NCBI GenBank assembly: GCA_020633055.1
Contig: JACKEJ010000009.1
Span: 541,893 to 605,892 of the forward strand
From: Sandaracinaceae bacterium
GTDB lineage: Bacteria; Myxococcota_A; Polyangia; Polyangiales; Houyiibacteriaceae
Direction of reading: 5' to 3'
Length of the DNA stretch: 64,000 nt
A model generated the notes under the pieces. The model did no database searches. It saw only the letters and a program-made list of their open reading frames with translations, and was not told the DNA's origin. This document shows, piece after piece, positions 43,823 to 51,639 of this stretch; positions within the stretch are counted from its first letter, which is position 1; each line of letters starts with the position of its first letter. Both the position numbers and the translations under genes were made by a program.

Positions 43823-44341
43823 ATGGCCAAGCAGAACCTCGACAGCTACGCCGCCTACGCCCTCGAGTCCGGCGCGCGCATGACGCCGCACCCCCTGCAG
43901 TTCAAGGCGCAGACGCGCGTGGACGCTAGCCGCGACGAGCTCTGGGCGTTCGTCACGGACTTCACCCGCATCGGCGACTTCATCCCGATGATCAAGCGCT
44001 CCTACTCGGACGACAGCAACGCCGAGGCCCCCGGCCAGGTGGGCGCCGTGCGGGTCATCTACGCCCATGGCGCGCCCAAGCCCACGCTCGAGACCGTGAA
44101 GGCCTTCGAGGCCCCGCGTCTGCTCGCCTACTCCGCCGCGGACGAGAACCTGTTCGGCATGTTCACCGAGCACCTGAGCGTCATCACCTGCGAGCCGCAC
44201 CCGGACGGTGGCGCCGTGTTCACGTGGCTGGCCTACGGCAAGCCCGCCAAGAACCCCGCGCTGCGCCTGGCCGGCAAGGGCATGTTCAGCGGCGTGCTCA
44301 CGGCGGGCACCCGCAACCTGGCCAAGCGCCTGTCGCGCTGA
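43823..44341 (+). CDS. SRPBCC (polyketide cyclase-like) protein
   Basis: 172 residues from ATG 43823 with a GGAGA ribosome site. A START-like ligand-binding fold is indicated by QTRVDASRDELWAFVTDFTR, GDFIPMIKRSYSDD, ENLFGMFTEHLSVITCEPHP and GTRNLAKRLSR. It lies 44 bases after nspC on the same strand and may be cotranscribed, but there is no known polyamine role for this family. Substrate unknown. Confidence 0.75.
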   Translation: MAKQNLDSYAAYALESGARMTPHPLQFKAQTRVDASRDELWAFVTDFTRIGDFIPMIKRSYSDDSNAEAPGQVGAVRVIYAHGAPKPTLETVKAFEAPRLLAYSAADENLFGMFTEHLSVITCEPHPDGGAVFTWLAYGKPAKNPALRLAGKGMFSGVLTAGTRNLAKRLSR

Positions 44342-44342
44342 C

Positions 44343-44455
44343 GGTTGTCTCAAGAGGCGGTATTTGTCCCAGAATAGGGGCACCCCGGACTGAAAGTCCG
44401 GGGCAGCGATCACGGTGATCGCCCGCTCGAAGTCCGCCCCCTGCGGAGGCGGACT
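44343..44455. repeat. Dispersed repeat copy with hairpins, upstream of the acyl-CoA ligase gene
   Basis: The gap 44342-44540 contains GGTTGTCTCAAGAGGCGGTA and then TTTGTCCC, GGGGCACCCCGGACTGAA, a perfect 9-bp hairpin (CCCCGGACT, gaa, AGTCCGGGG, 44383-44403), a 7-bp hairpin GCGATCA/TGATCGC (44406-44422) and a B-type hairpin (44431-44455). The first part is repeated after the ligase gene at 46096-46195 in the same orientation, and the B hairpin is related to those near 39.3 kb. Confidence 0.7.
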
Positions 44456-44540
44456 GCGCCTCGCAGACTGCAGGCGGGGTTCGGCGGGAGGGGCGCGCTC
44501 TGGTGTTCGCGGCGGGATCTTGCTACAGGCGCGACCGGGC

Positions 44541-46052
44541 ATGTCCTCTGCGGTGTTCCACCTTCTGTTCGCGGACTGCGACCCCGATGCCGTGGCAGTG
44601 TCGTGCGGTGAGCAGTCGCTCACCTTCGCCCAGGTGGCCGACCGCGCGCACGCCGTCGCGTCGCTGTTGCGCGCCGCTGGCCTCGGAGACGGGGACCACG
44701 CGGCGCTCCTCTGTCGCAACCGCGTCGAGGTGTTCGAGGTGGTGCTGGGGTCGCTGCTGTCCGGGGTGTGGCTGACGCCCGTCAACTGGCACCTCGCGCC
44801 CAGGGAGATCGACTACATCCTGCGGGACTCCGGCGCGCGCGTGGTGGTGGTCGACGAGGCTCACGCGGCGCTCGTCCCAGTCGGGCCGGACACGCTCGTG
44901 CTGGGCGAGGCCTACGAGGCGCGCCTCGCCGCGGCGCCGCTCGTGCCCATCACCGGCGGAGACGCACCGGGCGGGACCATGATGTACACCAGCGGCACCA
45001 GCGGGCAGCCCAAGGGCGTGAAGCGCAGCAAGCCGCCCACGCTCGACGCGGCGCTCGGGACCTGTCGCGCGACGGCGCGTCTGGTGGGCTTCACCGAGCC
45101 CGGCGTGCACCTGGTGCCGGGGCCGCTCTATCACGCGGCGCCCCTGCTGTTCGCGGTGTACGACCTGCTCGCGGGCTCGACCGTGCTGGTCATGGAGCGC
45201 TGGGACACGGCGCACTGCCTCGACCTGCTGCGTGAGCGGGGCGTGACCCACGTGCACCTGGTGCCCACCATGGTGCTGCGCCTGCTGCGTCTGATGACGG
45301 AACGGGGCATCGAGACGCACACGGGGCTGCGCACGCTGCTGCACGGCGCCGCGCCCATCGCCCCCGCGGTGAAGCACGAGGCCATCCGGCGCTTCGGGCC
45401 GGTGCTGACCGAGTATTGGGGCGCCACGGAGGGGGGCGTCTACACGCTGGTGGACGCGGCCACCTGGCTGACGCGGCCCGGCACCGTGGGGCAGCCGCTG
45501 CCGAGCTTCGAGGTGTTCGCCCTGGACGACGCGCTCGAGCGCCTACCGCCGGACGCGCGTGGGACCCTCGCCTGCCGCCACAAGCAGCTGGCCCAGCCCT
45601 TCGCGTATCACGGCGACGAGGCGAAGACGCGGGCCGCCTATCCGCTGCCCGGGGTGTTCAGCGTGGGCGACCTCGGACATGTCGACGCGGACGGCTTCGT
45701 GTACCTCTCCGATCGACGCAGCAACCTCATCCTGAGCGGTGGCGTGAACATCTACCCCGCCGAGGTGGAGCGCGTGCTGGCCGCCTGCCCGGGCGTGGGC
45801 GACGTGGCGGTGACCGGGGTCCCCGACGAGGAGTGGGGCGAGCGTGTGGTCGCGGTGGTCGAGCCGCTCGCGGGGGTGGACGCGACCGCGCTCGAGGCGG
45901 CGCTGCGGGCGCTGTGTACAGTCGAGCTGGCGCGCTTCAAGCACCCGGGGGCCTACCGCTTCGTGGGGCAGTTGCCGCGCCTCCCGTCGGGCAAGGTGCG
46001 AGCGCAGGAGCTGGCGCGCTTGGCCTGCGGTGAGGGGCCAGTGGAGCGCTGA
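44541..46052 (+). CDS. AMP-forming acyl-CoA synthetase
   Basis: 503 residues from ATG 44541. It belongs to the ANL superfamily: adenylation motif TMMYTSGTSGQPKGVKR, TEYWGATEGGVYTL, SVGDLGHVDADGFVYLSDRR, NLILSGGVNIYPAEVERVLA and the C-terminal Lys loop LPSGKVRAQEL. It activates a carboxylic acid with ATP and joins it to CoA; the acid is probably a medium-chain or aromatic one but cannot be fixed. The gene is bracketed on both sides by copies of the same non-coding repeat. Confidence 0.93.
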   Translation: MSSAVFHLLFADCDPDAVAVSCGEQSLTFAQVADRAHAVASLLRAAGLGDGDHAALLCRNRVEVFEVVLGSLLSGVWLTPVNWHLAPREIDYILRDSGARVVVVDEAHAALVPVGPDTLVLGEAYEARLAAAPLVPITGGDAPGGTMMYTSGTSGQPKGVKRSKPPTLDAALGTCRATARLVGFTEPGVHLVPGPLYHAAPLLFAVYDLLAGSTVLVMERWDTAHCLDLLRERGVTHVHLVPTMVLRLLRLMTERGIETHTGLRTLLHGAAPIAPAVKHEAIRRFGPVLTEYWGATEGGVYTLVDAATWLTRPGTVGQPLPSFEVFALDDALERLPPDARGTLACRHKQLAQPFAYHGDEAKTRAAYPLPGVFSVGDLGHVDADGFVYLSDRRSNLILSGGVNIYPAEVERVLAACPGVGDVAVTGVPDEEWGERVVAVVEPLAGVDATALEAALRALCTVELARFKHPGAYRFVGQLPRLPSGKVRAQELARLACGEGPVER

Positions 46053-46095
46053 GAGCGCTTGTCGCAAAGGGGCGGCCAGGGCACCCCGGACCGAG

Positions 46096-46195
46096 GCGGC
46101 TGTCTCAGACCGGCGATTTGTCCCGGATTTGGGGGCAGCCCGGACTGAAGAGGCTGTCTCAGAACAGCCTGATGTCCCTAATTTGGGGCAGCCTG
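46096..46195. repeat. Two tandem copies of the dispersed repeat, downstream of the acyl-CoA ligase gene
   Basis: Two units of about 50 bases (starting near 46096 and 46151) share GGCTGTCTCAGA, then ATTTGTCCC or a variant, GGATTTGGGG, GCAGCC and GGACTGAA with the copy at 44343. All are in the same orientation. The preceding bases GGGCACCCCGGACCGAGG look like a part of a further copy. The element is non-coding and probably REP-like. Confidence 0.7.
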
Positions 46196-46286
46196 GCCCT
46201 TCTGGTCATCGGGAGGCACCTGATGGCCAGGCGGGGCGCCCCGCGCTGCGACGATTTGCCACAGTGCCCGCCCGGCGCCCGGACCC

Positions 46287-46298
46287 TACCCTTGCGGC
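46287..46298 (+). promoter_or_regulatory. Leaderless-type -10 element of the outer-membrane barrel gene
   Basis: TACCCT at 46287-46292 lies exactly six bases before the GTG start at 46299; no ribosome site is present. Same spacing as other genes of the window. Confidence 0.4.
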
Positions 46299-47267
46299 GT
46301 GTCACCCCCCATCCCGCCGAGGCCCCTGTGGCCAGCTCGGTCCGCACGGTCCGTGCGTGGGGTGGCGCTCGTTCGGAGCGTGTTGCTCGGCTTGGTGTTG
46401 GTGTCCACGCTGGCCTCCACCTCGCCGACGCGGGTGCGCGCCTGCGCCACGTGCTCGGTGGGGGACCGCACGCTCACCAGCATCGGCGCGGCGCAGCCCT
46501 ACCGGGGACGGGTGCGCCTGTCCCTCGGCGCGACGTATCGCGAGGATGGTGTCGGCACACCCGGGGTGGATGCCCTCGAGCTGCGTGAGCTGCGCCTCGA
46601 GCTCGGCGCGGCCTACTCCCCGCGCAGCTGGCTGACCCTCACGGTGACCGCGCCGCTGCTGCGCCGCGACCTCACGTTCGCGAACCTGGCGCGCGATGTC
46701 TCGTGGAACTTCGGGGACATGACCGTGCTCGCCCGCGGCGTGCTCTTCCGGGACCGGGCGCTCGCGCCGCGGCACCTGCTCAGCGTGCAGGCGGGGCTCG
46801 AGCTGCCCACGGCGCGGGCGCAGCGCGACGCGTCCCAGCAGGTGCTGCCCCTCGAGCTGCAGGCTGGCTCGGGCAGCTGGGACCCATCCATCGGGCTCAC
46901 CTACGCGCACTTCGCGGACCCGTGGTCGGCCTACGTCTCCAGCGTGCTCAGCGTGCCGACGCGTGGCTTCGACCGCTCTCGGGGGGGCGCCTCGCTCAGC
47001 ACCGTCGTGAACCTGCAGGTGCAGCCCTCGGCCGCGTTCGGCATCCGCGCGGGCGCGCTGGTGCGCGTGGACGCCACATCGCGCGAAGGCGGCCGCGTGG
47101 AGCCCGACTCCGGGGGCGTCATCGCGTACCTGACCATGGGCATGATCGCGTCCCCCGTGACCGACCTGACCGTGCAGGCGGGTGTCTCGGTGCCCGTCCT
47201 GAACGACCTGCGAGGCCAGCACCGCGAGGGGCTGGCCGTGAACCTGGGAGTGTCCCTTGATCTCTGA
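46299..47267 (+). CDS. Outer-membrane beta-barrel-like exported protein
   Basis: 322 residues, GTG start. A signal-like segment (VRSVLLGLVLVSTLASTSPT) is followed by CATCSVGD, a Cys pair near the mature N terminus that could bind metal, and then a long series of amphipathic strands (RGRVRLSLGATYREDGVG, ELRLELGAAYSPRSWLTLTV, LLSVQAGLELPTARAQRD, DLTVQAGVSVPVLNDLRG) ending in a typical barrel-terminating aromatic/Leu residue (VSLDL). The next gene, a lipoprotein, overlaps its end by 11 bases. Role unknown; a channel is plausible. Confidence 0.65.
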   Translation: MSPPIPPRPLWPARSARSVRGVALVRSVLLGLVLVSTLASTSPTRVRACATCSVGDRTLTSIGAAQPYRGRVRLSLGATYREDGVGTPGVDALELRELRLELGAAYSPRSWLTLTVTAPLLRRDLTFANLARDVSWNFGDMTVLARGVLFRDRALAPRHLLSVQAGLELPTARAQRDASQQVLPLELQAGSGSWDPSIGLTYAHFADPWSAYVSSVLSVPTRGFDRSRGGASLSTVVNLQVQPSAAFGIRAGALVRVDATSREGGRVEPDSGGVIAYLTMGMIASPVTDLTVQAGVSVPVLNDLRGQHREGLAVNLGVSLDL

Positions 47268-48012
47268 GCTGCGTCTCACCCGGCCCGCGCTGGCCCTCCT
47301 CTTGGCTCTCGTCGTGGGGCCTCTCGGGCTGCCTTCGTGCGCCGAAGACTTCGCAGGCATCGAGGTGCCCGTCGCCTACAGCGGCCTCTCCCCGCTGAAC
47401 GCGCCGGTCGAGACGGCCGACGCGGTGCCGGTCCAGCTGACGGGCGCGCGCGTCGCCATCCACGCGCTCGAGTTGCGGCCCTGCGCCGAGAGCGCCCCGA
47501 GCCCTCTCGCGCGAGCGGCGCAGAGCCTCTTCCTCGGAGCGGCGCACGCCCACTCGAGCAGCTCGGCCATGCGCATCGGCGTGCCGGTCGTGGTCGACGC
47601 GCTGCGTGACGATGCGCTGCGCCCGGGGGTGTTCCGGCCTGTGCCCGGCACCTACTGCGGCCTGCACGGCATGCTGGCCATGCCCGACGACGACGCGCTC
47701 GGCGCCTCCCCCAGCGCGCCACTCGAAGGCGCCGCGGAGCTGCTCGGCGAGCGGCTGGACGACCAGGGGCAGGTGGTGTCTTCGTTCCGGCTGGTCAGCA
47801 CGATGGCCGTGTCGTTCGAGCTGATGTTCGATCAGCCGCTGGTGCTCAGCGCCCAGCAGCCCTACGCCGAGCTCGCGCTGGTGCTGGACCCCGCCACGTG
47901 GGCTGGGGCCATCACGTTGCCGGTCGGCGCGCTCGACGCCGAAGGAGCCGCCGCCCTCAGCCGCGCTGCGGCCAGCGCGCTCCGCGTGGAGCTGTCGCTC
48001 GCGCGGCCGTAG
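47257..48012 (+). CDS. Lipoprotein of unknown function
   Basis: 251 residues, TTG start with a GGGAG ribosome site, overlapping the barrel gene by 11 bases. The N terminus is a lipoprotein signal with lipobox GLPSCAED. The body is beta-rich (VAIHALELRPCAE, FRPVPGTYCGLHGMLAMPDD, LVSTMAVSFELMFDQP) with a His stretch AHAHSSSS that could bind metal. The overlap indicates translational coupling with the barrel protein. The pattern recalls MbnP-type copper proteins, but I cannot confirm it. Confidence 0.6.
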   Translation: MISELRLTRPALALLLALVVGPLGLPSCAEDFAGIEVPVAYSGLSPLNAPVETADAVPVQLTGARVAIHALELRPCAESAPSPLARAAQSLFLGAAHAHSSSSAMRIGVPVVVDALRDDALRPGVFRPVPGTYCGLHGMLAMPDDDALGASPSAPLEGAAELLGERLDDQGQVVSSFRLVSTMAVSFELMFDQPLVLSAQQPYAELALVLDPATWAGAITLPVGALDAEGAAALSRAAASALRVELSLARP

Positions 48013-48041
48013 CCGATGGCCCCAGGCGGCGCATCGTCCGG

Positions 48042-48056
48042 TACACTGCCTGTGTC
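48042..48056 (+). promoter_or_regulatory. -10-like element of the c-subunit-like gene
   Basis: GGTACACTGCC contains TACACT (48042-48047) nine bases before the ATG at 48057, with no Shine-Dalgarno sequence. Compared with the TACACT box of the propeller-like gene, the box is identical but the spacing is longer. Confidence 0.35.
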
Positions 48057-48614
48057 ATGAGCACGACCCGCGACCCCCTCGCTCCCTACATGCTCGTTCC
48101 CCGCGTGCTGTGGTTCGCGCTGAACGTCAGCAACGCGCTCATCTTTGGCATCATGAGCGCCACCCGGCAGCCTCGGGACGAGCCATTCGACGTCACGCTC
48201 TTCGTCGCCTTGGGCTTGGCCTCGGTCGCGAGCGGGGTCGCACACGTGCTCCTCCCGCGCCGCCTGCGGGCCCAGCACATCGCCGCGACGCGCCTGGACA
48301 CCACCGAGGAGGCGGACCCGCAGGGCAGCGTCATCTTCCGTGAGGCGGCACCCATGGTGCGCGTCTTCGCGAGCACGCAGAAGGCCATCGCGGCCGCCGC
48401 TTCCTCGTACCAGACCGCGTTCATCTTCGGAATGGCGATGGCAGAGTCCATCGGCATCTACGGTGGGGTGCTGGCGTTCCTCGGCTGCCCGCTCGAGCAG
48501 GCCGTCGCCTTCCCGTTGGTGGGCGCGCTGCTGATGGCGCGCCTGTTCCCCACGCGCCAGAAGATGCTCGGGCCCCTCGAGGCGCACTACGGGGCGAAGG
48601 TGCGGGACGCCTGA
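48057..48614 (+). CDS. Four-helix membrane protein with ATP-synthase c-like hairpin
   Basis: 185 residues. Two N-terminal hydrophobic segments (VLWFALNVSNALIFGIMS, VTLFVALGLASVASGVAHVL) are followed by a c-ring-like hairpin: QTAFIFGMAMAESIGIYGG carries the small-residue pattern and a Glu (GMAMAESIGIYG) as in F-type c subunits, and a second helix PLEQAVAFPLVGALLMARLF follows. This resemblance to proteolipid c is a motif observation only; no other ATPase gene is near. Function unknown. Confidence 0.6.
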   Translation: MSTTRDPLAPYMLVPRVLWFALNVSNALIFGIMSATRQPRDEPFDVTLFVALGLASVASGVAHVLLPRRLRAQHIAATRLDTTEEADPQGSVIFREAAPMVRVFASTQKAIAAAASSYQTAFIFGMAMAESIGIYGGVLAFLGCPLEQAVAFPLVGALLMARLFPTRQKMLGPLEAHYGAKVRDA

Positions 48615-48665
48615 GCCACGGAGGGTGTGGTTGCCCCGGTGCAGGACAGCGAACGCGAAAGCGCC

Positions 48666-50282
48666 TCAGCCCAGCTTCCGATAGCGCAGCGGATCGGCCA
48701 CGTTCTTCACCTGCGCCAGCTGCTCGGGCCCGAAGCCCTCGTCGCTGCCCAGCGTGCTCACGAACGTGTCCATACAGAGGATTTCGTCGCGCGTGGCCAC
48801 GCCCTGCAAGCGCGCCGTGTTGTTCATGCCCGAGCTGAAGCCGGTGTAGGCCTCGTTGGGGCCGAAGAGGCCCACGAAGAGCGGGCAGAAGTTCAGACCG
48901 GTGGCCACGCCGATGGGCGCGTCCATGCCGCTCAGCTCGGGTAGCGCCACGCCGTCGTTGAGCGTGCGCGTGTAGTCGCGGATGCGCTTGGCCGCGTCCA
49001 GCGCGCGCGCGCACGCGTCCTCGGCCGAGATCTCGTCGAACGGCGGGCCCCACAGCGCGATGATGCAGTCGCCCACCATCTTGTCGAAGATGCCACCCGT
49101 CTCCCACACGATGTCCACCACGCGCGCGCTCCACGTATCCACCAGCTTGCCGATCAGGGCGGGCTCGCCCAGCACCTGCTCGCTGATGCGCGTGAAGCCC
49201 GAGATGTCGCAGTACAGGATGGCGACGTTGCGCTCGCGCGGCACCAGGTAGCGGGCGGTGTAGTCCTCCTCTTGGAGCAGGCGGCGTACGGTGTCGGGCG
49301 GGAAGCACAGTGACAGGTGCTTCCACTCGCGGTTGAAGTCCACCACCCGCTGGCGCAGCGCGTCCGCGAAGCGCTCCAGCAGGTCGCGGTCGAAGGTGTT
49401 GAACTCGCCACGCGCGCTGGTGACCACCACGCGCCCGAGCACACGCTCGTCGCGCACGCCCGTGATGAGCACCTCCTCGCGGAAGGTCTCGATACCGAAG
49501 CGCGCGAGCAAGCCGCGCGAGCGCCCGCGGATCATCTCGGCCGCCTCGTTGCGGATGAAGTCGTCGACCTCCATGTCGGCCGGCGTGCGCGAATCGTGGG
49601 TGAGCACGCCCGCCTGGATGATCTTGTAGTTCAGGCTGACGCCGCGCTGGTCCTCCTCCTGACGGAACACCAGCAGCATGTCGTCGAACGGCACGTTGCG
49701 CTGCAGCACGTCGATGGCCTTGCGGATGCCGTCGTCCAGCACCGGCTCCTTCAGGGCTTCGCTGGTGGCGCGCAGGATCTGCAGCTTCTTGCGGGCTTGG
49801 GCGATGGCGGCGAGGTAGTTGTCGAGCTCCTCGCACCACGTCTCGAGCGCGTCCTCGATGGCCTCGCAGGCGTCCTCGTCGCGCTCACCGTCGAACCACA
49901 GGGCCGCGGCGCCGAAGCTCTCGCCCGCGACGTCCACGCGCTGTCCTACGACGGAGCGCTCGGCCGAGACGTTGCGGTACTTGTCGCGCGTGCGCGCGGC
50001 CTGCGTGATCTCGAGCGCCTCCGCCGGCGGCGCGTCCGTGCCGAAGCAGAAGTCGCGCAGCTCGAGGTTCTCGTCGAAGGTCTGGATCCACGCGGAGCGC
50101 GCGCCGGTGTGCGCGATGAGCAGCGGCATCACGCGCGCGAGCGTCTGCTCCAGCGGGAGCCGCTCACGGAGGGCCGTCTCGATGGCGTCGTCCGTGTCCG
50201 CGTTCAGCGTCCGCAGGGCTTCGAGGTGCTGCACGCGCGCCTCTAGGGCAGAGAGGCGGAGTTCGAGCTCGCTCTTGCTCAT
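48666..50282 (-). CDS. Class III adenylate/guanylate cyclase with GAF-like sensor domains
   Basis: 538 residues. The N-terminal half contains a coiled coil and two GAF-like parts (SAWIQTFDENLELRDFCFG, DDMLLVFRQEEDQRGVSLN). The C-terminal cyclase homology domain has ILYCDISGFTRISE (metal Asp), ETGGIFDKMVGDCIIALWG (second Asp) and AYTGFSSGMNNTARLQG (Asn and Arg of the transition state). It should make cAMP or cGMP. The PP2C-type phosphatase gene lies 11 bases upstream on the same strand, so both probably form one signalling operon. Confidence 0.9.
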   Translation of the reverse strand: MSKSELELRLSALEARVQHLEALRTLNADTDDAIETALRERLPLEQTLARVMPLLIAHTGARSAWIQTFDENLELRDFCFGTDAPPAEALEITQAARTRDKYRNVSAERSVVGQRVDVAGESFGAAALWFDGERDEDACEAIEDALETWCEELDNYLAAIAQARKKLQILRATSEALKEPVLDDGIRKAIDVLQRNVPFDDMLLVFRQEEDQRGVSLNYKIIQAGVLTHDSRTPADMEVDDFIRNEAAEMIRGRSRGLLARFGIETFREEVLITGVRDERVLGRVVVTSARGEFNTFDRDLLERFADALRQRVVDFNREWKHLSLCFPPDTVRRLLQEEDYTARYLVPRERNVAILYCDISGFTRISEQVLGEPALIGKLVDTWSARVVDIVWETGGIFDKMVGDCIIALWGPPFDEISAEDACARALDAAKRIRDYTRTLNDGVALPELSGMDAPIGVATGLNFCPLFVGLFGPNEAYTGFSSGMNNTARLQGVATRDEILCMDTFVSTLGSDEGFGPEQLAQVKNVADPLRYRKLG

Positions 50283-50293
50283 GCCGTCTCTCC

Positions 50294-51385
50294 TCAGCCC
50301 GCGAAGAGCCAGTAGCCGACGCCGGCCGCGACCACCACCAAGGCCACGAAGCCCAACACCAAACTGGCGTTGCCAGTGCTGGACGTGGGGGAGCTGGGCG
50401 TCGCTGCTGTCGTCTCGGAGCCCTTGCTGGCTGCGGCTTCGTCCTCCCAGCCGCTGGGGTCGACCGTCTGGGGCGCCACAGCAGGCGCCTTGGTGGCTGG
50501 CGCCGCAGCGTCACCAGACTTCTTCACGGGGCTCGCGAACTCGGAGATGACCTGGAACGTCTGCGTCACCGTCTCCGGGCCTGCGACGCGTCGCAGCTTC
50601 CCACCGCTCACGTCTGCGACCACGGCCGTGATGTTGTCGGACCCGCCGCGCTCGTTGGCGAGGTCCACGATGCGCTGGGTGATCACGTCGAGGCTGTCGG
50701 TGGACTTCAGCAGCTCGGCGAGGTCGGCGTCGGGCAGGTGCCCGGTGACGCCGTCGGAGCAGATGAACAGGCGGTCGCCGCGGCGCAGCTCGAGGCGCCC
50801 GAGCGCGACCTGGACGTCCTCCTTCTGGCCCATGCTCTGCAGGATGATGCTGCTGAACGCCGAGTGCGCGGCCTCTTGCTCCTTGATGAGCCCGGCGTCC
50901 AAGAGCACCTGCACGTAGCTCTGGTCGCGCGTCATCTGGCGCAAGCGCCCCTCGCGCAGCAGGTACGCGCGAGAGTCGCCGACGGACGCGATGTGCGCGT
51001 GGCTGTCGCGCAGCAGCACCGCCGTCAACGTAGCGCCCATGCCCGAGCGGCCCGGCTCGCGCCCAGCCTCGTGCACCTCACGGTTGGCGCGCTCGACCGC
51101 TTCCTTGAGGATGTCGTCGGGTGAGCTGTGGCTCTCGGCGCGCAGCGACTGGTCCAGCGACTGCACCACCATCGCGCTCGCGATCTCGCCCGCTTGCGAG
51201 CCGCCCATGCCGTCCGAGACGCCCACGAGCACGCCTTGCGGACCCACGTCGAGCTCGACCAGTTCGCCGTTGCCCACGGCCACGTCGGCGCGCGTCAGGT
51301 CCAGCGCGATGTACGCGTCTTCGTTGTGGCCCCGGACCCGTCCGACGTCCGTCCGCGCCGAGAGTGTGACTTTCAGTTCGCTCAT
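50294..51385 (-). CDS. PP2C-type Ser/Thr protein phosphatase, membrane anchored
   Basis: 363 residues. PPM motifs: SARTDVGRVRGHNEDAY (Asp/Glu metal), VGVSDGMGGSQAGEIAS, IASVGDSRAYLLREGRLRQM, FICSDGVTGHLPDADLAEL and RGGSDNITAVVADVSGG. A Pro/Ala/Ser linker and one C-terminal membrane segment (ASLVLGFVALVVVAAGVGYW) follow. The family reverses Hanks-type kinases. A GATACT box lies 17 bases before the ATG. The kinase of this window (4186-6180) is far away, so the partner is not fixed. Confidence 0.92.
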   Translation of the reverse strand: MSELKVTLSARTDVGRVRGHNEDAYIALDLTRADVAVGNGELVELDVGPQGVLVGVSDGMGGSQAGEIASAMVVQSLDQSLRAESHSSPDDILKEAVERANREVHEAGREPGRSGMGATLTAVLLRDSHAHIASVGDSRAYLLREGRLRQMTRDQSYVQVLLDAGLIKEQEAAHSAFSSIILQSMGQKEDVQVALGRLELRRGDRLFICSDGVTGHLPDADLAELLKSTDSLDVITQRIVDLANERGGSDNITAVVADVSGGKLRRVAGPETVTQTFQVISEFASPVKKSGDAAAPATKAPAVAPQTVDPSGWEDEAAASKGSETTAATPSSPTSSTGNASLVLGFVALVVVAAGVGYWLFAG

Positions 51386-51561
51386 GGGTGTTGACCCGTA
51401 CGAGTATCACGGAACACCTCCGCTTTGGAATGCTTCCGCAGGGGTACAAATCCATCGCGGGTGTCACACGGTCCGCCCGCGCGCGTGTGCGCCGCTGCGG
51501 CGTCTCTCCCCGTCGCGCCCCCGTGACCCGTCCCGTCCCACCCATGAGCCCGATGGAATGA

Positions 51562-51599
51562 CAGAGGGCCGGCACCTGGCCGACCCTCTGCTCTTTTTG
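51562..51599 (+). terminator. Rho-independent-like hairpin with T-run
   Basis: CAGAGGG (51562-51568) pairs with CCCTCTG (51584-51590), extended inward by a further few pairs with one mismatch, and is followed by CTCTTTTTG. The T-run is on the plus strand, but the genes on both sides are on the minus strand; it may act weakly at the end of the thiolase mRNA through the hairpin alone. Confidence 0.45.
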
Positions 51600-51639
51600 C
51601 CAATGGCCCGGGTCCATGACCCAGGCCGTCCGCCCAGCT

